Shown here: positions 45,692 to 57,835 of the stretch, piece by piece | Numbering within the stretch: position 1 is the first letter of the stretch | Layout: every line of letters begins with the position of its first letter | Assembly: GCA_020055645.1 (NCBI GenBank) | Contig: CM034549.1 | Span: forward strand, 9,079,501-9,143,500 | From: Tomocerus qinae | Taxonomy: Eukaryota > Arthropoda > Collembola > Entomobryomorpha > Tomoceridae | DNA: 64,000 nucleotides | Direction: 5' to 3' | Made by a program: the position numbers and the translations under genes | Notes under the pieces: model-generated | The model's input: the letters and a program-made list of their open reading frames with translations, nothing else | Told to the model about the DNA's origin: nothing | Databases searched by the model: none

Positions 45692-47246
45692 TATTATATT
45701 ATGTCCTCTACACCAATAATATATAACAAATGATTTTAAATGAGCCCTATAGGCTCTATCTTGTTTTGCCACGATTGACGATTCTATACTTAGATAAAAA
45801 TTATTATATAACGTTTATGACATGACACCATCATTGCTTCATAAAATAGACACTTGGACTATTTTAAATAAAATCCATGATCTGTTTTAACTTTCTTGTT
45901 GTGTGAGATTCGAGTGCAGGTTCAGAACACCACATTTATTAAAGTTTTGCTGAGAAAAGAGGAAAAACATCAGAATTTTGAGAATTTCTGTGACTTAAAA
46001 CGCTTACATCTTACTCTAATGCGGTTGGGTTTGCTACAAACGGGACGCAGTAACCGAAAATTTACTAAGTTTTTTCCCAATGCAAAAATCAGGCAACAAA
46101 TTTCTAAGTATTTTCAAAACTAGTTACTATTTGCCTCTTTTTTGACCTAACCTAATAAAATTGAAACAACCAAACATTTATTATTCATTTTTATTAGGTT
46201 AGGTTAGGTTAGAAAAAAGGCAAAAATAGTGACGGGTGGCTCTGAACTGAGGTGGTGGTTATACACTGAAGACTAAATTCGTCATTCTTACATCGGGAAA
46301 AGAACTTAGAAAAATTTAAGTACGATTTTCCATTGGAAAAAAAGCTTAAAAAATATTTGTTCACTGCGTCCTGTTTGCAGCAACCCAACCCTCTAATGCT
46401 TGGAAATGTAATTCTGAAGCAACCTTACTAAAATAGTTTTATACGGACAACACAACTTTGTAGTAGGTTGCCGTTTAATTGGCAATTACCTTATCGTCGT
46501 ATGACACAATTAAGACAATGCATTAAATCCTACATTAAATGGGGGTATTCATTAATGCATACATCTACCTGGTTTTTAGAATATGAATCAAAATAGTCGG
46601 GATAATGCCTGGTACGTACACAGTACACGATATTATGTATGATAAAGTACCAAGCTCAATATTATGATGATCTGGAATCTGAATTGTGGAAAGTATCACA
46701 GTAAAGTACGACATTCGGGACACTTCAAAGATACATTAAAAATGAAGAATTGTCAATATTTCTCAAAGCTCATCAAAAATGAAAGATGTCCACAATTTAT
46801 TGTTACTTTTCCAAAGCCTCTGGTTTCTGAATTTGAGACTCAATCCTGAGAATTGTCTTGAAGGATGTTTTGGAGGAGAATGCCTAATTCTTAGTAACTT
46901 TCGTATGGCTGGAATACACCCAATAATTCTTCATCAGTTTGATAGATAGTTGTCTAGCGTATACAATATACTTTTTTTAAATGCAACAACACTTAACACT
47001 GTTCATTCAAATACATAACTGAATTTATTTGAGATATGCTAATTCAATTTCGAAAAATGTTGTAATATGTAATAGCTGTTTTGCAAATATAAAGAATTAA
47101 GTACGATGCATTGCATAATATTTTCTACATAGTCATTGACAATTTTTAATGGGTGAAAATACATTGACATTAAATTAAGAAACCTTTAGAGCAATTTTCA
47201 GTTGTATTAATCACTCCCCGATTCTTCTGCAGTGTTTTGAACAAAA
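45692..47246. other. Intergenic region with one foldback element
   Basis: Open frames at 45896-46123 and 46664-46849 have no domain. Includes the foldback element at 46023-46390 and a short TTAGG-like run (AGGTTAGGTTAGGTTAG, about 46197-46214) that pairs with CCTAACCTAATAAAA at about 46146. Confidence 0.4.
46023..46390. mobile_element. Foldback element, about 370 bp
   Basis: GGTTGGGTTTGCTACAAACG(GGACGCAGT) at the left faces (ACTGCGTCC)TGTTTGCAGCAACCCAACC at the right. A second inner pair, TTTGCCTCTTTTTTGACCTAACCT.. facing AGGTTAGGTTAGAAAAAAGG, lies at 46130-46225. Non-coding. Confidence 0.55.
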
Positions 47247-48638
47247 TCACTGGGAGCCTTGAGTTTCTGTGTTAGAACCGCTTTCCGTTTCTTGTGGTGC
47301 AATTGAGTTGCTGCCATCATTAGAATTATTTCCCGACTCCTGAATCCCAGAATCGCTTCCAGATTCTTGAGCAGCTGTGTTGCCAGAATCGCTTCCAGAA
47401 TCCTGATTTCCACCTGTGTTGTCAGAATCCTGATTTCCACCTGTGTTGCTAGAATCCTGATTTCCACCTGTGTTGCTAGAATCCTGATTTCCATCTGTGT
47501 TGCCAGAATCGTTTCCGGATTCTTGGTTTCCACCCGTGTTGCCGGTATCGATTACAGATTCTGGATTTCCACTGCCATCATTCAAACTGCTTTCAGTGGT
47601 TGTCCAGTTCCAATTACCATCTGTAGTGGTCCAATTCCAATTGCTTTCAGTAGTTGTCCAATTCCAATCTCCATCCGTAGTTGTCCAATTCCAGTTACTG
47701 TCGGTAGTTGTCCAATTCCAGTTACTGTCGGTAGTTGTCCAATTCCAATTGCCATCCGTAGTTGTCCAATTCCAATTGCTGTCGGTAGTTGTCCAATTCC
47801 AATTGCCATCCGTAGTTGTCCAATTCCAATTGCTGTCGGTAGTTGTCCAATTCCAATTACCATCTGTAGTGGTCCAATTCCAGTTACTGTCGGTAGTGGT
47901 CCAATTCCAGTTACTGTCGGTAGTGGTCCAATTCCAGTTACTGTCGGTAGTTGTCCAATTCCAATTTCCATCCGTAGTTGTCCAATTCCAATTTCCATCA
48001 GTAGTTGTCCAATTCCAATTTCCATCCGTAGTTGTCCAATTCCAATTTCCATCAGTAGTTGTCCAATTCCAATTACCATCTGTCGTTGTTAAGTTCCAAC
48101 CTCCTCCATTTTCTGTTGTTGTCCTGTTCCATCCAGTTTCTGTACTGGTGTAGCTGGGGCGTGGGCGTGATGTCGATGTTTGTCTGTTACTCAAATTTGA
48201 AGATGTTGTGGACTGTGGTCTAGGAGCTAAAGGTCTTGAAGTTGTTGTGGGACGTTGTCCAAATCCAAATCTGCATATGAAATAATATTTTTTTAATTTC
48301 GTGCTTCGAATATAGTCGTTATCACAATAATGATGAAAATCAATCGAGGAATCTTACAAATTTCCGAACAAGTTTCCGAATGAAGGTCTTTGTGTAGTTC
48401 CCTTGTTGTTGTTATTAAAAATTCCTCCGAAAAAACCAAGCTATAAATTTTTAAATGATGTATTTTAGTCAATCTTACTAATTGATATTCAGTTGAATTA
48501 AAAGTGATCAACTTTTATATAAGCTTAGAATTATCTGTATCTTATATGATATAGATCAGCAAATTGACTGAAAAATACCTGTGGTGCACTTTGCGCGCTA
48601 ACTATTGCAGCTAGCACTAATACTACCGCAATCTTCAT
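47247..48638 (-). CDS. Secreted Trp/Asn/Thr nonapeptide-repeat protein
   Basis: Exons 48579-48638, 48358-48440 and 47247-48270 join (phase 0, 2) to 388 residues. Exon 1 is a signal peptide (MKIAVVLVLAAIVSAQSAPQ). After a Pro/Thr/Ser-rich linker come 18 copies of WNWTTTDGN or close variants (DSN, DGD, ESN) plus two degenerate ones at the start. Every copy contains an N-W-T glycosylation sequon and a TTT block suited to O-glycosylation. A second acidic repeat (SGNTGGNQDS-like, about eight units) fills the C-terminal part, with no transmembrane segment at the end. The 27-bp DNA repeat keeps several frames open, but only this one has the signal peptide and splice sites. It resembles no domain I know; a mucin, adhesive, cuticle or ice-interacting role would be guesses. 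Confidence 0.88.
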
Positions 48639-51600
48639 GATTTTGAGGAGAAAAAGATGCCTTCTGCTATGTAAAATGTGAAATCTCAAATGTCATTCAC
48701 AAACTGCAGCAAAAATGTGCTGCAATTTTGTTGGAAACATAGGCTTTTATACAAATCAGTTCCATCTTAAGTTTCAAGGTTTTCCTACAAATCCACGCGT
48801 TTTTAAATGCATAAGCATAAATATGCAAAATGTTTTCAATGTCAATGTCTAAAAATTATTTCTGTTGACACATCTATTCTTCCAACATTCCAAATAAATA
48901 TTTTTATTAAAAATTCATGGGACAATAAATAACCAAAACCCACAAACATATGTTTTAACATTGTTATTGAAATTTATTAGCAAACCCTTTTATCCACATT
49001 TTCTCTAAACTATCAATCAGCCACCACCCACCAGACAAACCACCTAGCCTAGCATTCATTCATTCGGCCATCAATCCATATAAATTTATTGGACGCAATA
49101 TATTTGTAATATACTACAATTTGTAATCTATTCAATCTATCCAGTAATACTAATCACAATGCTCTACCTGCTATCTGCCCGATCGTTTCTTTCCAATTTT
49201 CATTAATCAATTTTCAATATGAGTTTAATTTTGCTTGCACCTTTGGGGACAAGCCGAGCCTAACCCAACCTTACCAAGTAACCACCCTATACCATTTAGC
49301 TAAATTAATTGTTAACCTCCACTTTTGATTATTGATGCCATAATAATAAACTACTCTTTTCAATAACTACAATAACGGATACAATTCCACTATTCCGGGA
49401 GTATTTGGAGAGATAGCTTTCGAAATATACTCATAAACGCTCATAATTTGGTCTGATTTACAAAGTTCTGCATTCTTTATTTTTAAGAAGTGACCAAGTT
49501 TGGATTTCAAATTTTTAACTGTAGTTCCACTCAGTGTATGACCACTAACTTCAAAGGTGGGATTTGGGTTAATGTTAAAAAGTCAGAAAGAAGTTGAGTA
49601 GTCTATGAAAATAGAAAAAAACTTTTATGAGAATGCATATGAAAGACATTATTATCAGTTACAAGTTGCTGATTCATTACATTAGCAAAAATTTCAGCGT
49701 TTATGATACACTTTACTTCAATGGTTAATAATCCTGAAGATGGCGACCGTTATAGCAGTGGACAAGAAATTGAATTTAAGGGAAGGTTCACGCAAAAATT
49801 AATCAGACAAATTCCTTAGTAGCTTATGTCGAATAAAACTTTTTTTCAAAATCAAAAGGAATCAACTTTGCTCATGGAAGGCGGTAATAGGTTAGGGAGG
49901 GTAGCCTTTGCATGTTGTAAAACCGTTGGTAATTTTAGTGATTGTTTCGAATATTTGTGGTTTTCTTTAAATCAAAATTGGGAAAAGGTTAGTATCACAC
50001 CACAGTGTTCCATTTGCCATGAGGTTTTGGCAATTTGTCTAATATGCTTTTATTCGTTTTAAAAACCAGTTTAATTAACCAAGTAGTTTTGCAAACTAGT
50101 TGGCTTAAGGTTTGAAAGCATATTTTCACCATCATCCAAAACCTCACTTTTTAAGTAGTTACAGAAGCCCTGCGGGTAAAGAGTAGGTATCTCCTACTAC
50201 CCACTATGCCCATATGCCGTTATGTACCTAATTGTACAAACCTTACCCTGCTTTTACCGGCAGGTGTTGTAGGGTTGGCTGGGTTGTGTCACGGTCCTGT
50301 GACGAGAAGTCCTGTCCCAATGTGAGGGACTATTCCAAGTGTGGATGTGTGTGCGTGTTACTCGGGTATGTGAGTATGGATGAGTTGCACGAATGATTCC
50401 AGAATGTGTGTAGTATGAATCGGAGAAATGAAAGTAAGTATGAGAGGACTAGGGTGAATGATTAAGGATAGGTTTATTGGGACTTGTAGTGTCCCCAAAG
50501 TCCCAATCCAGAATGAATCCAGAACAATAGATTGTCTGGATGTAATTGTATGCATGTATATAATATTAGTAATTAATACAATATAATAATATAGGTAGTT
50601 ATAAGGTAGTGCAAGTATTAGGTTAGTTAGGGTATGTAGAGTATAGTTTAGTATAAGGGTAGTGTATGTAGAGTGGGAGGAAATGAGACGGAGATGTGTC
50701 GTGGCTAAGACACTGCCACGAGACAGTGTTTGTATATTCATGGGAAGGTGAGTCTTGCTGGACAAGATTTACCTTCCAGCCCGCCCAAGTATTGGGGCCG
50801 CATAAACTCAATAGCCGGCGAACCGATTTAATCCAGAATCACTGAGTTTCGTCAATGGTTTATAAACAACGGTTTTGTAAAGTTTAGTCAAAATCCGTCA
50901 ATGAGTTCGAGAGCTATCGTTATAAGACCGTATAAGACCAGTTTTATAAGTTTGTTTTTTCGGGTAAACTGTATCTAAAAATGGTGCAGCTATGTGCAGC
51001 TGGAAATAATTTCAAAAAATTCTTCATAAAATTAGAAAATTTTCGATACTAGAATGAAAGGGGAGAAGTGGGGAGAACAATAAAGGAACTTATCCAGTTT
51101 CCATAAGAGTCCATAATAATCAGATGATAATATATGCACATATACATATACTGGTATAACGGTCACAAAATTTTTTTTGTGCCCACAAAACTTTTTTGGC
51201 AATGTCTTTAACAGCTTCTAATTTGAAAATGTTAAAAATTCATTTCATGTTTTTAATCTAAAAATATACAGAATGCCAAAACCTCATGGCTAATGGAACA
51301 CTGTGCACACGAAAGATGTCAATCTGTTCGAGAATCTTCTTTAGTTTTATGACTGCTGATTGTTCTGTCCCAGAGAATATACTTTGATTTGTGAGACGGA
51401 TTGCAAGGAATAAAATAATTTATCATAGTGGAAAATGTTAGCAAAACTTTGCCCATGAATCTGTGAAGATCCCTCCTACTGAAATGGAATATTGGAGACG
51501 TTATTACAGGAAATGTGTCTTCTGACCAGCTAGAATTAAATAATATTCCCCAAAATAATGTAGCTTTAAAAATCGGACAGCATTATAGAATTCTCCACTC

Positions 51601-51929
51601 TCATTAACAATGTGCAGCTGCAAAGCCAAAAAGAACTTACGAAGACATTGAATTAGTCTCTCCTATCATCGTTTTACTAAAAACATATTCCAAGAAATTC
51701 CATGTTATCATAAAATTAATTTGTTACTGCTCACATACAGCTCCACACGATGCCTCCATTACAAGGTGAAGACAGAGGGATGTGATATTATTTTATATCC
51801 TCTTGACCCAAGGCTAGTAGAAGTAAAATAGGTTTGGAATTCCCAGGCACTTCAGGCTTAATAGAATAACACGAGGAAAAGCGAAGATAATCATTGAAAA
51901 TGAAGCTGATTTTGCATTACCTCCCCATG
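48639..51929. other. 3.3-kb gene-free region
   Basis: I see no convincing gene. 50160-50830 is less AT-rich and holds a minus-strand open frame of 135 codons without a domain; its plus strand begins TGTTGTAGGGTTGGCTGGGT and could be an old LTR or other repeat, which I cannot demonstrate. CCTAACCCAACCTTACC-like sequence at about 49259 is isolated. Confidence 0.4.
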
Positions 51930-52849
51930 TACTTTGACCAAAGTAATTCAATGTAAACGAGTTATTTATGAAAGTCACTAACATGGTATGATTTCGGTAG
52001 TTACCATCTTAGAAAGCCCTATTATTTATACCCCAGATGTCATATTTGGGTAAATGTTGCCATCATTTGACTCGTCTACCTGAAACGAATCAAAAGAGGT
52101 AATGGGAGTACACGGTAAATTTTTGTTTAGTTCTATGTAAGGCAATTCAAGTGTATGAAAGTGTCATAAGCATTGAAAACACATTCTTTTTAACTGCAAC
52201 CACTCATGAATACCATGTTTCGAATCGGCAAACTGAGAGGAATCGGATGGTGATATTTATGACACATAAATTTTGATTTTTCAATTTTTTTCAAAATTAA
52301 ATTCTTAAAACTACTCTAAAGAGTATTCTTTAGAGTAGTTGCAATTTTTTAGTTTTAAAAAATTGACAATTCCAAATTTTTCAAATATAGCTTTCATTAT
52401 TCGATTCGTCAATTTTTGACGACGTGTTTGATAACTAGAATGTCAAACGTATGTCAATCTTTATTTTGAGACTTAAATATACCAAATGATAAATGTAAAG
52501 GCAAATTACAGATAACGACATCCATGTCAAACTAAATTAATCGCGATAAACAGTATTACGATTATTTTTACTGCTACATAAAGTGGTGTGTGACTAAGCG
52601 ATTTATATAATTTCGTGAAATGTAGTCACACACATATACATACTACCGCGATTTCTTAAATTCATCAATAATAAATTCATTAAAAAAGTATCAATAGCAC
52701 AGAACAAGTGTTCTATAAATTACATAGTCGTTGCTACAAACAACGTTTGTAAACAGCTACACCAATCAAATTATTACTTCAATTAATTACTAACACTAAT
52801 ACGTTCCTATATCACTTTGACATTTACGTGTCACCGTGTAAATAGGTTA

Positions 52850-53880
52850 TTAATTGGAGCTCGGTGGAGTTTCAAAGTGGGAGGGTTTAGACATTTTACA
52901 CGGGGGTTCATTAGCAGACGTGTCTATCTTATCAACTTCGTCTGAATTTGATGAATTAGAAGGTTTGTTACCCATTTCCACGTCTTCAACATGCTCTTCA
53001 TTTTTTGGAGATTCTACGGCTTCCATCAGTTGAGGTCTGCAGTGAATTCTGAAAATGACGAGAACCCCTTTCACACAAACCTTGAAAGCGTTGAAAATTG
53101 GCGACCAATGTTCTGAATTCTTTTCAACCTGTGCCAAACAATCTTCAACTTTGTCTTCAATGTCCACATGTTTTAGCTCTGTAGCCAATTTATGTATTGT
53201 GGGAAAGTTTTTTGTGTCGTGTATGTTTTCACAAGATTCCCATAGTTCGTTGCATTCCACAGCTCCTTCGATTTTGGATAATTCACCTTGAATTAAATTT
53301 TTGGGGACATCTGGCTTAAAAAATTCTGGTAAATGATCGCATATAATGTCAACAAAACCTTTCTCTTTATTTTTCTTCTCTTCCAGGACAATTCGTGCCA
53401 ATATATCATTCTGGGTTCTCATCATTTAATTCTGATTTTTCATAAAATTATTTAGCATTTTATTCTGAGCTCTCATCATCTCCATCTGCATTGTCATTAA
53501 TTGTGCCATCTGGCCAGACCTTTCTTCCTCTCGCCTAAACATTGCTGCTTCTTGTTCCTTCATGTGAATTGCCATATCTTCTTAACAACTTTTTCATTTC
53601 CATTGAAGTAGGCTGCGACGACGCCGGCAACAGTTGCAACACCAACAACGGTTGGGAACATGTTTCGAGGCATTTTTCGCACGACGGCTTCAATTAGAGC
53701 TAACTTCAACGGAGTGTGGTCTTTTCTCACTCTAGAGGCATATTCCTAAAAATATTAGGTTGTGATTGTTATTACATGAAAATAGAAAAAATAAAATTTC
53801 ATATTTGGAGGACTATGGAAATCAATAATCACTAACTAACCTGTGTTTTGGTAGAGAAGGTGATGGTTGCAATTGTGGTC
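52850..53880 (-). pseudogene. Broken coiled-coil reading frame inside the inverted arms
   Basis: On the minus strand, TTTCCTGTGACCACAATTGC.. ends at a possible donor near 53841, followed by an AG at about 53747 and EYASRVRKDHTPLKLALIEA with a short hydrophobic stretch (MFPTVVGVATVAGVVAAYF), stopping near 53578. In another frame, MAIHMKEQEAAMFRREEERS continues as a Met/Gln/Glu-rich coiled coil to a TAA just before 53425, and the same frame resumes (MMRTQNDILARIVLEEKKNK..) for 191 residues with an acidic Ser/Asn-rich tail. One frame change and one stop therefore interrupt what looks like one ancestral protein. I do not recognise the family. The REEER../QMEMM coil is reminiscent of transposon-associated Myb/SANT-type proteins, as a weak hint only. 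Confidence 0.4.
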
Positions 53881-54289
53881 ACAGGAAATGATCAGTTTAG
53901 ATATATAAATTGAAAGAAATTTAACTGTGAACGCAAACAAGTGGGAGATGCAAATACGGGCGTCGTTAAGGAAGGTATACAACAGGAGGAATGACAGGAC
54001 TACGAATTATCGCGGTTGATAACACTACACCAGGATTTGTAGTTTGAATTTTAGCGGCGTATAGACTCATCTTAGCGTATGAGAGATGGTGTGAATATGT
54101 CGAAATTGTGTATGGTGTTACATGCGCTAACACTGATGTGCTTATCTTTACCAAATATGCAATGAAACCGGATATTTTAAATTACAACGGCTTCAGCAGT
54201 CATTATCATTTCTTTCCTAGCGGCCACAAATAGATGAATGATACCAATAACAATGCACAAATTTGAATTCCTCGATTTTTTAAAACTAA

Positions 54290-55545
54290 AAAATGACAAC
54301 TACTCTAAAGAGTACTCTATAGAGTAGTTTTTGAAATTTAATTTTTAAAAAATGTAAAATTCCAAATTTGTACATTGTCAATGTCACCATTCGACTCGTA
54401 TTAGTTTGCCGATTCGAAACATAGTATGCATGAGTGTTTTATGTAGAAATGAAGGTGTTTTAAGTGCGTATGATAGTTAAACGGAAGAAAAAAATCTGAC
54501 ATATAACTACATAAAATTTTATCTGAGTCTCCCACAACCTTCTACTACATCTCTTTCGACTCCTTTCAGGAAGACGAGTCGAATGATGATGTCATTTGAC
54601 CAAATGTGACCTCTGGGGAATAATAAATGGTTAGGATAATCAGCATTTTTACGCATTGTTGATTTAGTTCATATCACAACCAATCTCATTGAATTCCATA
54701 TAGCATGTTACAATGAGTGCTGTGGTGAGGTTAGTGTGTTCACGTTGTATAATCTCGCCCTAATGACCTTTCCGACGTCACAATACCATCTTTCGAATCG
54801 TTATGACGAGACGAGTCGAGTGGTGGTAGTTATATTTCGAAAATTTTAATTTTTTGATTTTTTAAAACTAAGAAATAGAAACTACTCTAAAGAGTACTCT
54901 GTAGAGTAGTTTTTGAAATTTAATTTTTAAAAAATCGAAAAATCCAAATTTGTGCATTGTCAATGTCACCATTGGATTCGTCTTAGTTTGCCGATTCGAA
55001 ACATAGTATGCATGAGTTGTTTCTGTAGAAAAGAGGGTGTTTTAAGTGCTTATGAAACTTAAACGAAATTAGAAAGCCTGACATATAACTAAATAAGATT
55101 TTATCTGAGTCTCCCACAACCTTCTATTACATCTCTTTCGACTTCTTTCAGGAAGACGAGTCAAATGACCGTGTCATTTGACCAATTGTGACCTCTGGGG
55201 AATAAATGGTTAGGATAATCAGCATTTTTACGCATTGTTGATTTAGTTCATATCACAACCAATCTCATTGAATTCCATATAGCATGTTACAATGAGTGCT
55301 GTGGTGAGGTTAGTGTTTTCACGTTGTATAATCTCGCCCTAATGACCTTTCCGACGTGACAATACCATCTTTCGAATCGTTATGACGAGACGAGTCGAGT
55401 GGTGGTAGTTATATTTCGAAAATTTTAATTTTTTGATTTTTTAAAACTAAGAAATAGAAACTACTCTAAAGAGTACTCTGTAGAGTAGTTTTTGAAATTT
55501 AATTTTTAAAAAATTGAAAAATCCAAATTTGTGCATTGTCAATGA
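54290..55545. repeat. About 580-bp tandem duplication, two units plus partial
   Basis: The hairpin ACTACTCTAAAGAGTACTCT(A/G)TAGAGTAGT occurs at 54299, 54881 and 55460. Between successive hairpins the sequence is almost identical, including CGACTCGTATTAGTTTGCCG-like, GACGAGTCGAATGATG-like and ACAACCAATCTCATTGAATT blocks. A fourth, inverted hairpin copy is at 52310. Confidence 0.88.
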
Positions 55546-55559
55546 CGTCTTTTTCTCTA

Positions 55560-56290
55560 ATGAGATTGGATTTTACCTAAAGTATAAATTAAAAATTAAA
55601 AAAAATTAATGCAATAAAAATAACGTTTTATAATGGTAACTACCAAAATGATACCATGTTAGTGACTTTCACGTATAACTCGTGTATACTGAATTACCTT
55701 TGTAGTTATCACAATAAATAATAAAATAATTAATTATTTGGATTTTACTTTAACAATCAAGTAAAATCCAATTTAAATAGGTTTTAAAAAATTCATTATT
55801 TTATTACTTACATGACAAAATGAGATTGGATTTACCGAAAGTATAAAGTAGAATTCAAAACAAAATTAATGTAATAAAATAGCTTTCTAAGATGGTAACT
55901 ACCGAAATCATACCATTTTAGTGACTTTCACCTATAACTCGTGTATACTGAATTACCTTTGTAGTTATCACAATAAATAATAAAATAATTAATTATTTGG
56001 ATTTGACTTTAACGATCAAGTAAAATCTAATTTAAATAGGTTTTTAAAAAATTCATTATTTTATTACTTCCATGACAAAATAAGATTGGATTTACCAAAA
56101 GTATAAAATAGAATTCCAAAAAAAATTAATGTAATAAAATAGTTTTCTAAGATGGTAGCTACCGAAATCATGTTAGTGACTTTAATCTATAACTCGTGTA
56201 TATTGAATAACCTTGGGAGTTAGTACTATAAATATAAAAATAATTTATTATTTGAATTTTATTTTAACTGATAAGTAAAATCCAGTCCAT
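55560..56290. repeat. About 259-bp satellite, left block (three units)
   Basis: Units are marked by GATGGTAACTACC(A/G)AAAT(C/G)ATACC at about 55632, 55890 and 56151. Each contains a palindrome TTGGATTTTACTT..AAGTAAAATCCAA and TTCATTATTTTATTAC. Same orientation as the block at 59150-59640, which places the coding island at 56.7-58.7 kb between direct repeats. Confidence 0.88.
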
Positions 56291-56695
56291 TCTAAAAGTA
56301 GAAGGGACAGTGGTTGTAATTAAGGTAGTCCTCTTTGCGTTCCTTTCTATTTCTTACCATATCATGCTACTCACAATAAATGTAACTAGCCGCAGTTATA
56401 CAAATTGGAAGGGAAGGTAATCGAAGGTCATCCTTAATCCTCTGTGCATTGACGCCCCCTTTCTATTTTTACGAACATTGTATGCATGAATGTACCTAAC
56501 AGCGGTTCTACTAATTGGAAGGGTCGGAATGGAAGAATTAGAAGGGACTAATTGGAAGGGGAGAATCGTTAATCCTCTGTGCATTGACGCCGCCTTTCTA
56601 TTTCCAACCACCTGAAGTTACTCACGATAAAATAATTTTCGGTATATAAGGGAGAAATTTTCGTATCCAACTTCAATTGTTCCAGAGGTTCCGAG
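56291..56695. other. Spacer with duplicated 180-bp segment
   Basis: GCATTGACGCCCCCTTTCTA (about 56449) and GCATTGACGCCGCCTTTCTA (about 56581), each following TTAATCCTCTGT, mark a direct duplication; AATTGGAAGGG occurs three times. A TATATAAGG box lies at about 56643, about 53 bp before the ATG at 56696, and could be a core promoter. Confidence 0.5.
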
Positions 56696-57716
56696 ATGGA
56701 CACACTAACTTTTCGTCGTCTCTGTTCCAAGCTGTTAGCAGAGCTGCCAGCTGGATTGCCTTTACCTGCGGAAGAAGAGGTCTTCCACCTGGATAATGAT
56801 GGAGTGTTTGCTACCGTTGTCCACCAAGCCGTTCTACGAATATCCTCCAGAGTTCGAGCACTCGCATATGTCTTGCTGAAATTAAATTAGGTTTTACCTG
56901 CAGTTATATGTAAAACTATAAATATTTAATAGTTATTAACTTCATTTCCTAAAAGATAAATTAAATTAGGTTTTACCTGTAGTTATATGTAAAACTATAC
57001 ATATTTAATAGTTATTAACTTCATTTTCTAAAAGGTAAATTAAATTAGGTTTTACCTGTGGTTATATGTAAAACTATATCTAATGAATGTTCTTTTTGTT
57101 TTAGATGGACAACCTGGAAAGTTCATCACGTACGAGGACTTCCTGGACAATGGTGTCGATGTCGTCAAACCAGCGAAGGTATTCAATCCGGATGAAGACC
57201 CTGAGGAGGAAAGAAACAGATGGAAGTTTTCCTAAGCTTATCGATGCCGGATCTGCCTAGACCAGAGGACGCAGGCCAACCTCAGGCCATTAGAGGACAA
57301 CAGCGACGTTGAGGATGGGGACGAAAACCACCAGGGAAAACAGACCAGACGCGTTATTAAGCGGATGACGAACGACACCTGCTACCTCCACTTCAGGGAC
57401 ACTCATTGCAGCCTTCCTGTTCGGATGTTGAAGTGCAGAATGTGCAGTGGACAGTTTTCCGATTTTGCGGCCGTGTGGAAGCATCTGAAGAAATTTCATC
57501 TCCGGATCACTCCAGACGCTTATGTTAATGCAGCCAATTTGAGGGATCACATCAAAGACATCCGCTGGTGTGCCTTAAACAATACCCATGAGGACCATCA
57601 AATTTATGAAGGAGAATGCCGAACCACAAAAGGCCAGAGTGAAAACTACAAACGTCGTGGGACTAGGTGACAGAGGACCCCGTGGGACATTAATGAAAAG
57701 GAAGAAAATCAAAAAG
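56696..57716 (+). pseudogene. C2H2 zinc-finger gene with interrupted frame
   Basis: A first exon at 56696-56890 (MDTLTFRRLCSKLLAELPAG..) is followed by three tandem copies of an about 78-bp AAATTAAATTAGGTTTTACC segment. From 57105 the frame reads GQPGKFITYEDFLDNGVDVV..DPEEERNRWKFS, meets TAA at 57233-57235, and continues in the same frame as AYRCRICLDQRTQANLRPLE. It then reaches a finger LKCRMCSGQFSDFAAVWKHL..FH (Cys-x2-Cys-x12-His-x4-His). It stops at 57668, but an overlapping frame (..KFMKENAEPQKARVKTTNVV.., ending ..MKRKKIKK before a GTAAAT donor at 57717) looks coding too, hinting at a frame change. One stop and one shift make this a probable pseudogene of a DNA-binding protein, possibly transposon-derived given the repeat setting. 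Confidence 0.5.
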
Positions 57717-57835
57717 GTAAATGTTACTTCATTAAATTTTTAATATAAATTTATTGATTGAATTTTACTTTTTGTTCTAGGTAAAATTCAATTATATTAG
57801 GTTAATTAAAAAGCAATAAGTTAAGTCAGTTAATA

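Larger units (their letters stand above)
51930..55700. mobile_element. Mosaic element with inverted arms and amplified right arm
   Basis: Left-arm landmarks, read on the minus strand from about 52440 down to 51930, are: a TACTCT-type hairpin, TTTGCCGATTCGAAACAT, CAGGTAGACGAGTCAAATGA, ATGACATCTGGGG, then GATGGTAACTACCGAAATCA. The same series appears on the plus strand from 54270 (hairpin 54299, TTTGCCGATTCGAAACATAG, CAGGAAGACGAGTCGAATGA, GTGACCTCTGGGG), with GATGGTAACTACC-like sequence after 55630. The right arm is tandemly duplicated. Between the arms lies a broken reading frame on the minus strand. Clear terminal ends and a target duplication could not be fixed, so limits are approximate. 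Confidence 0.6.

Noticed and set aside
46197-46214. TTAGG telomere-like repeat
   Set aside because: Only three or four GGTTA units, paired with a complementary run 50 bp away inside a foldback; not a telomeric tract.
47367-48153. Long plus-strand and alternative minus-strand frames over the nonapeptide repeat
   Set aside because: A 27-bp repeat without stops stays open in several frames. Only the minus frame with signal peptide and spliced leader exons is coherent.
50160-50830. Possible solo LTR or retrotransposon fragment
   Set aside because: Less AT-rich with TGT..-type start, but I could find neither matching ends, a target duplication nor any gag/pol residue.
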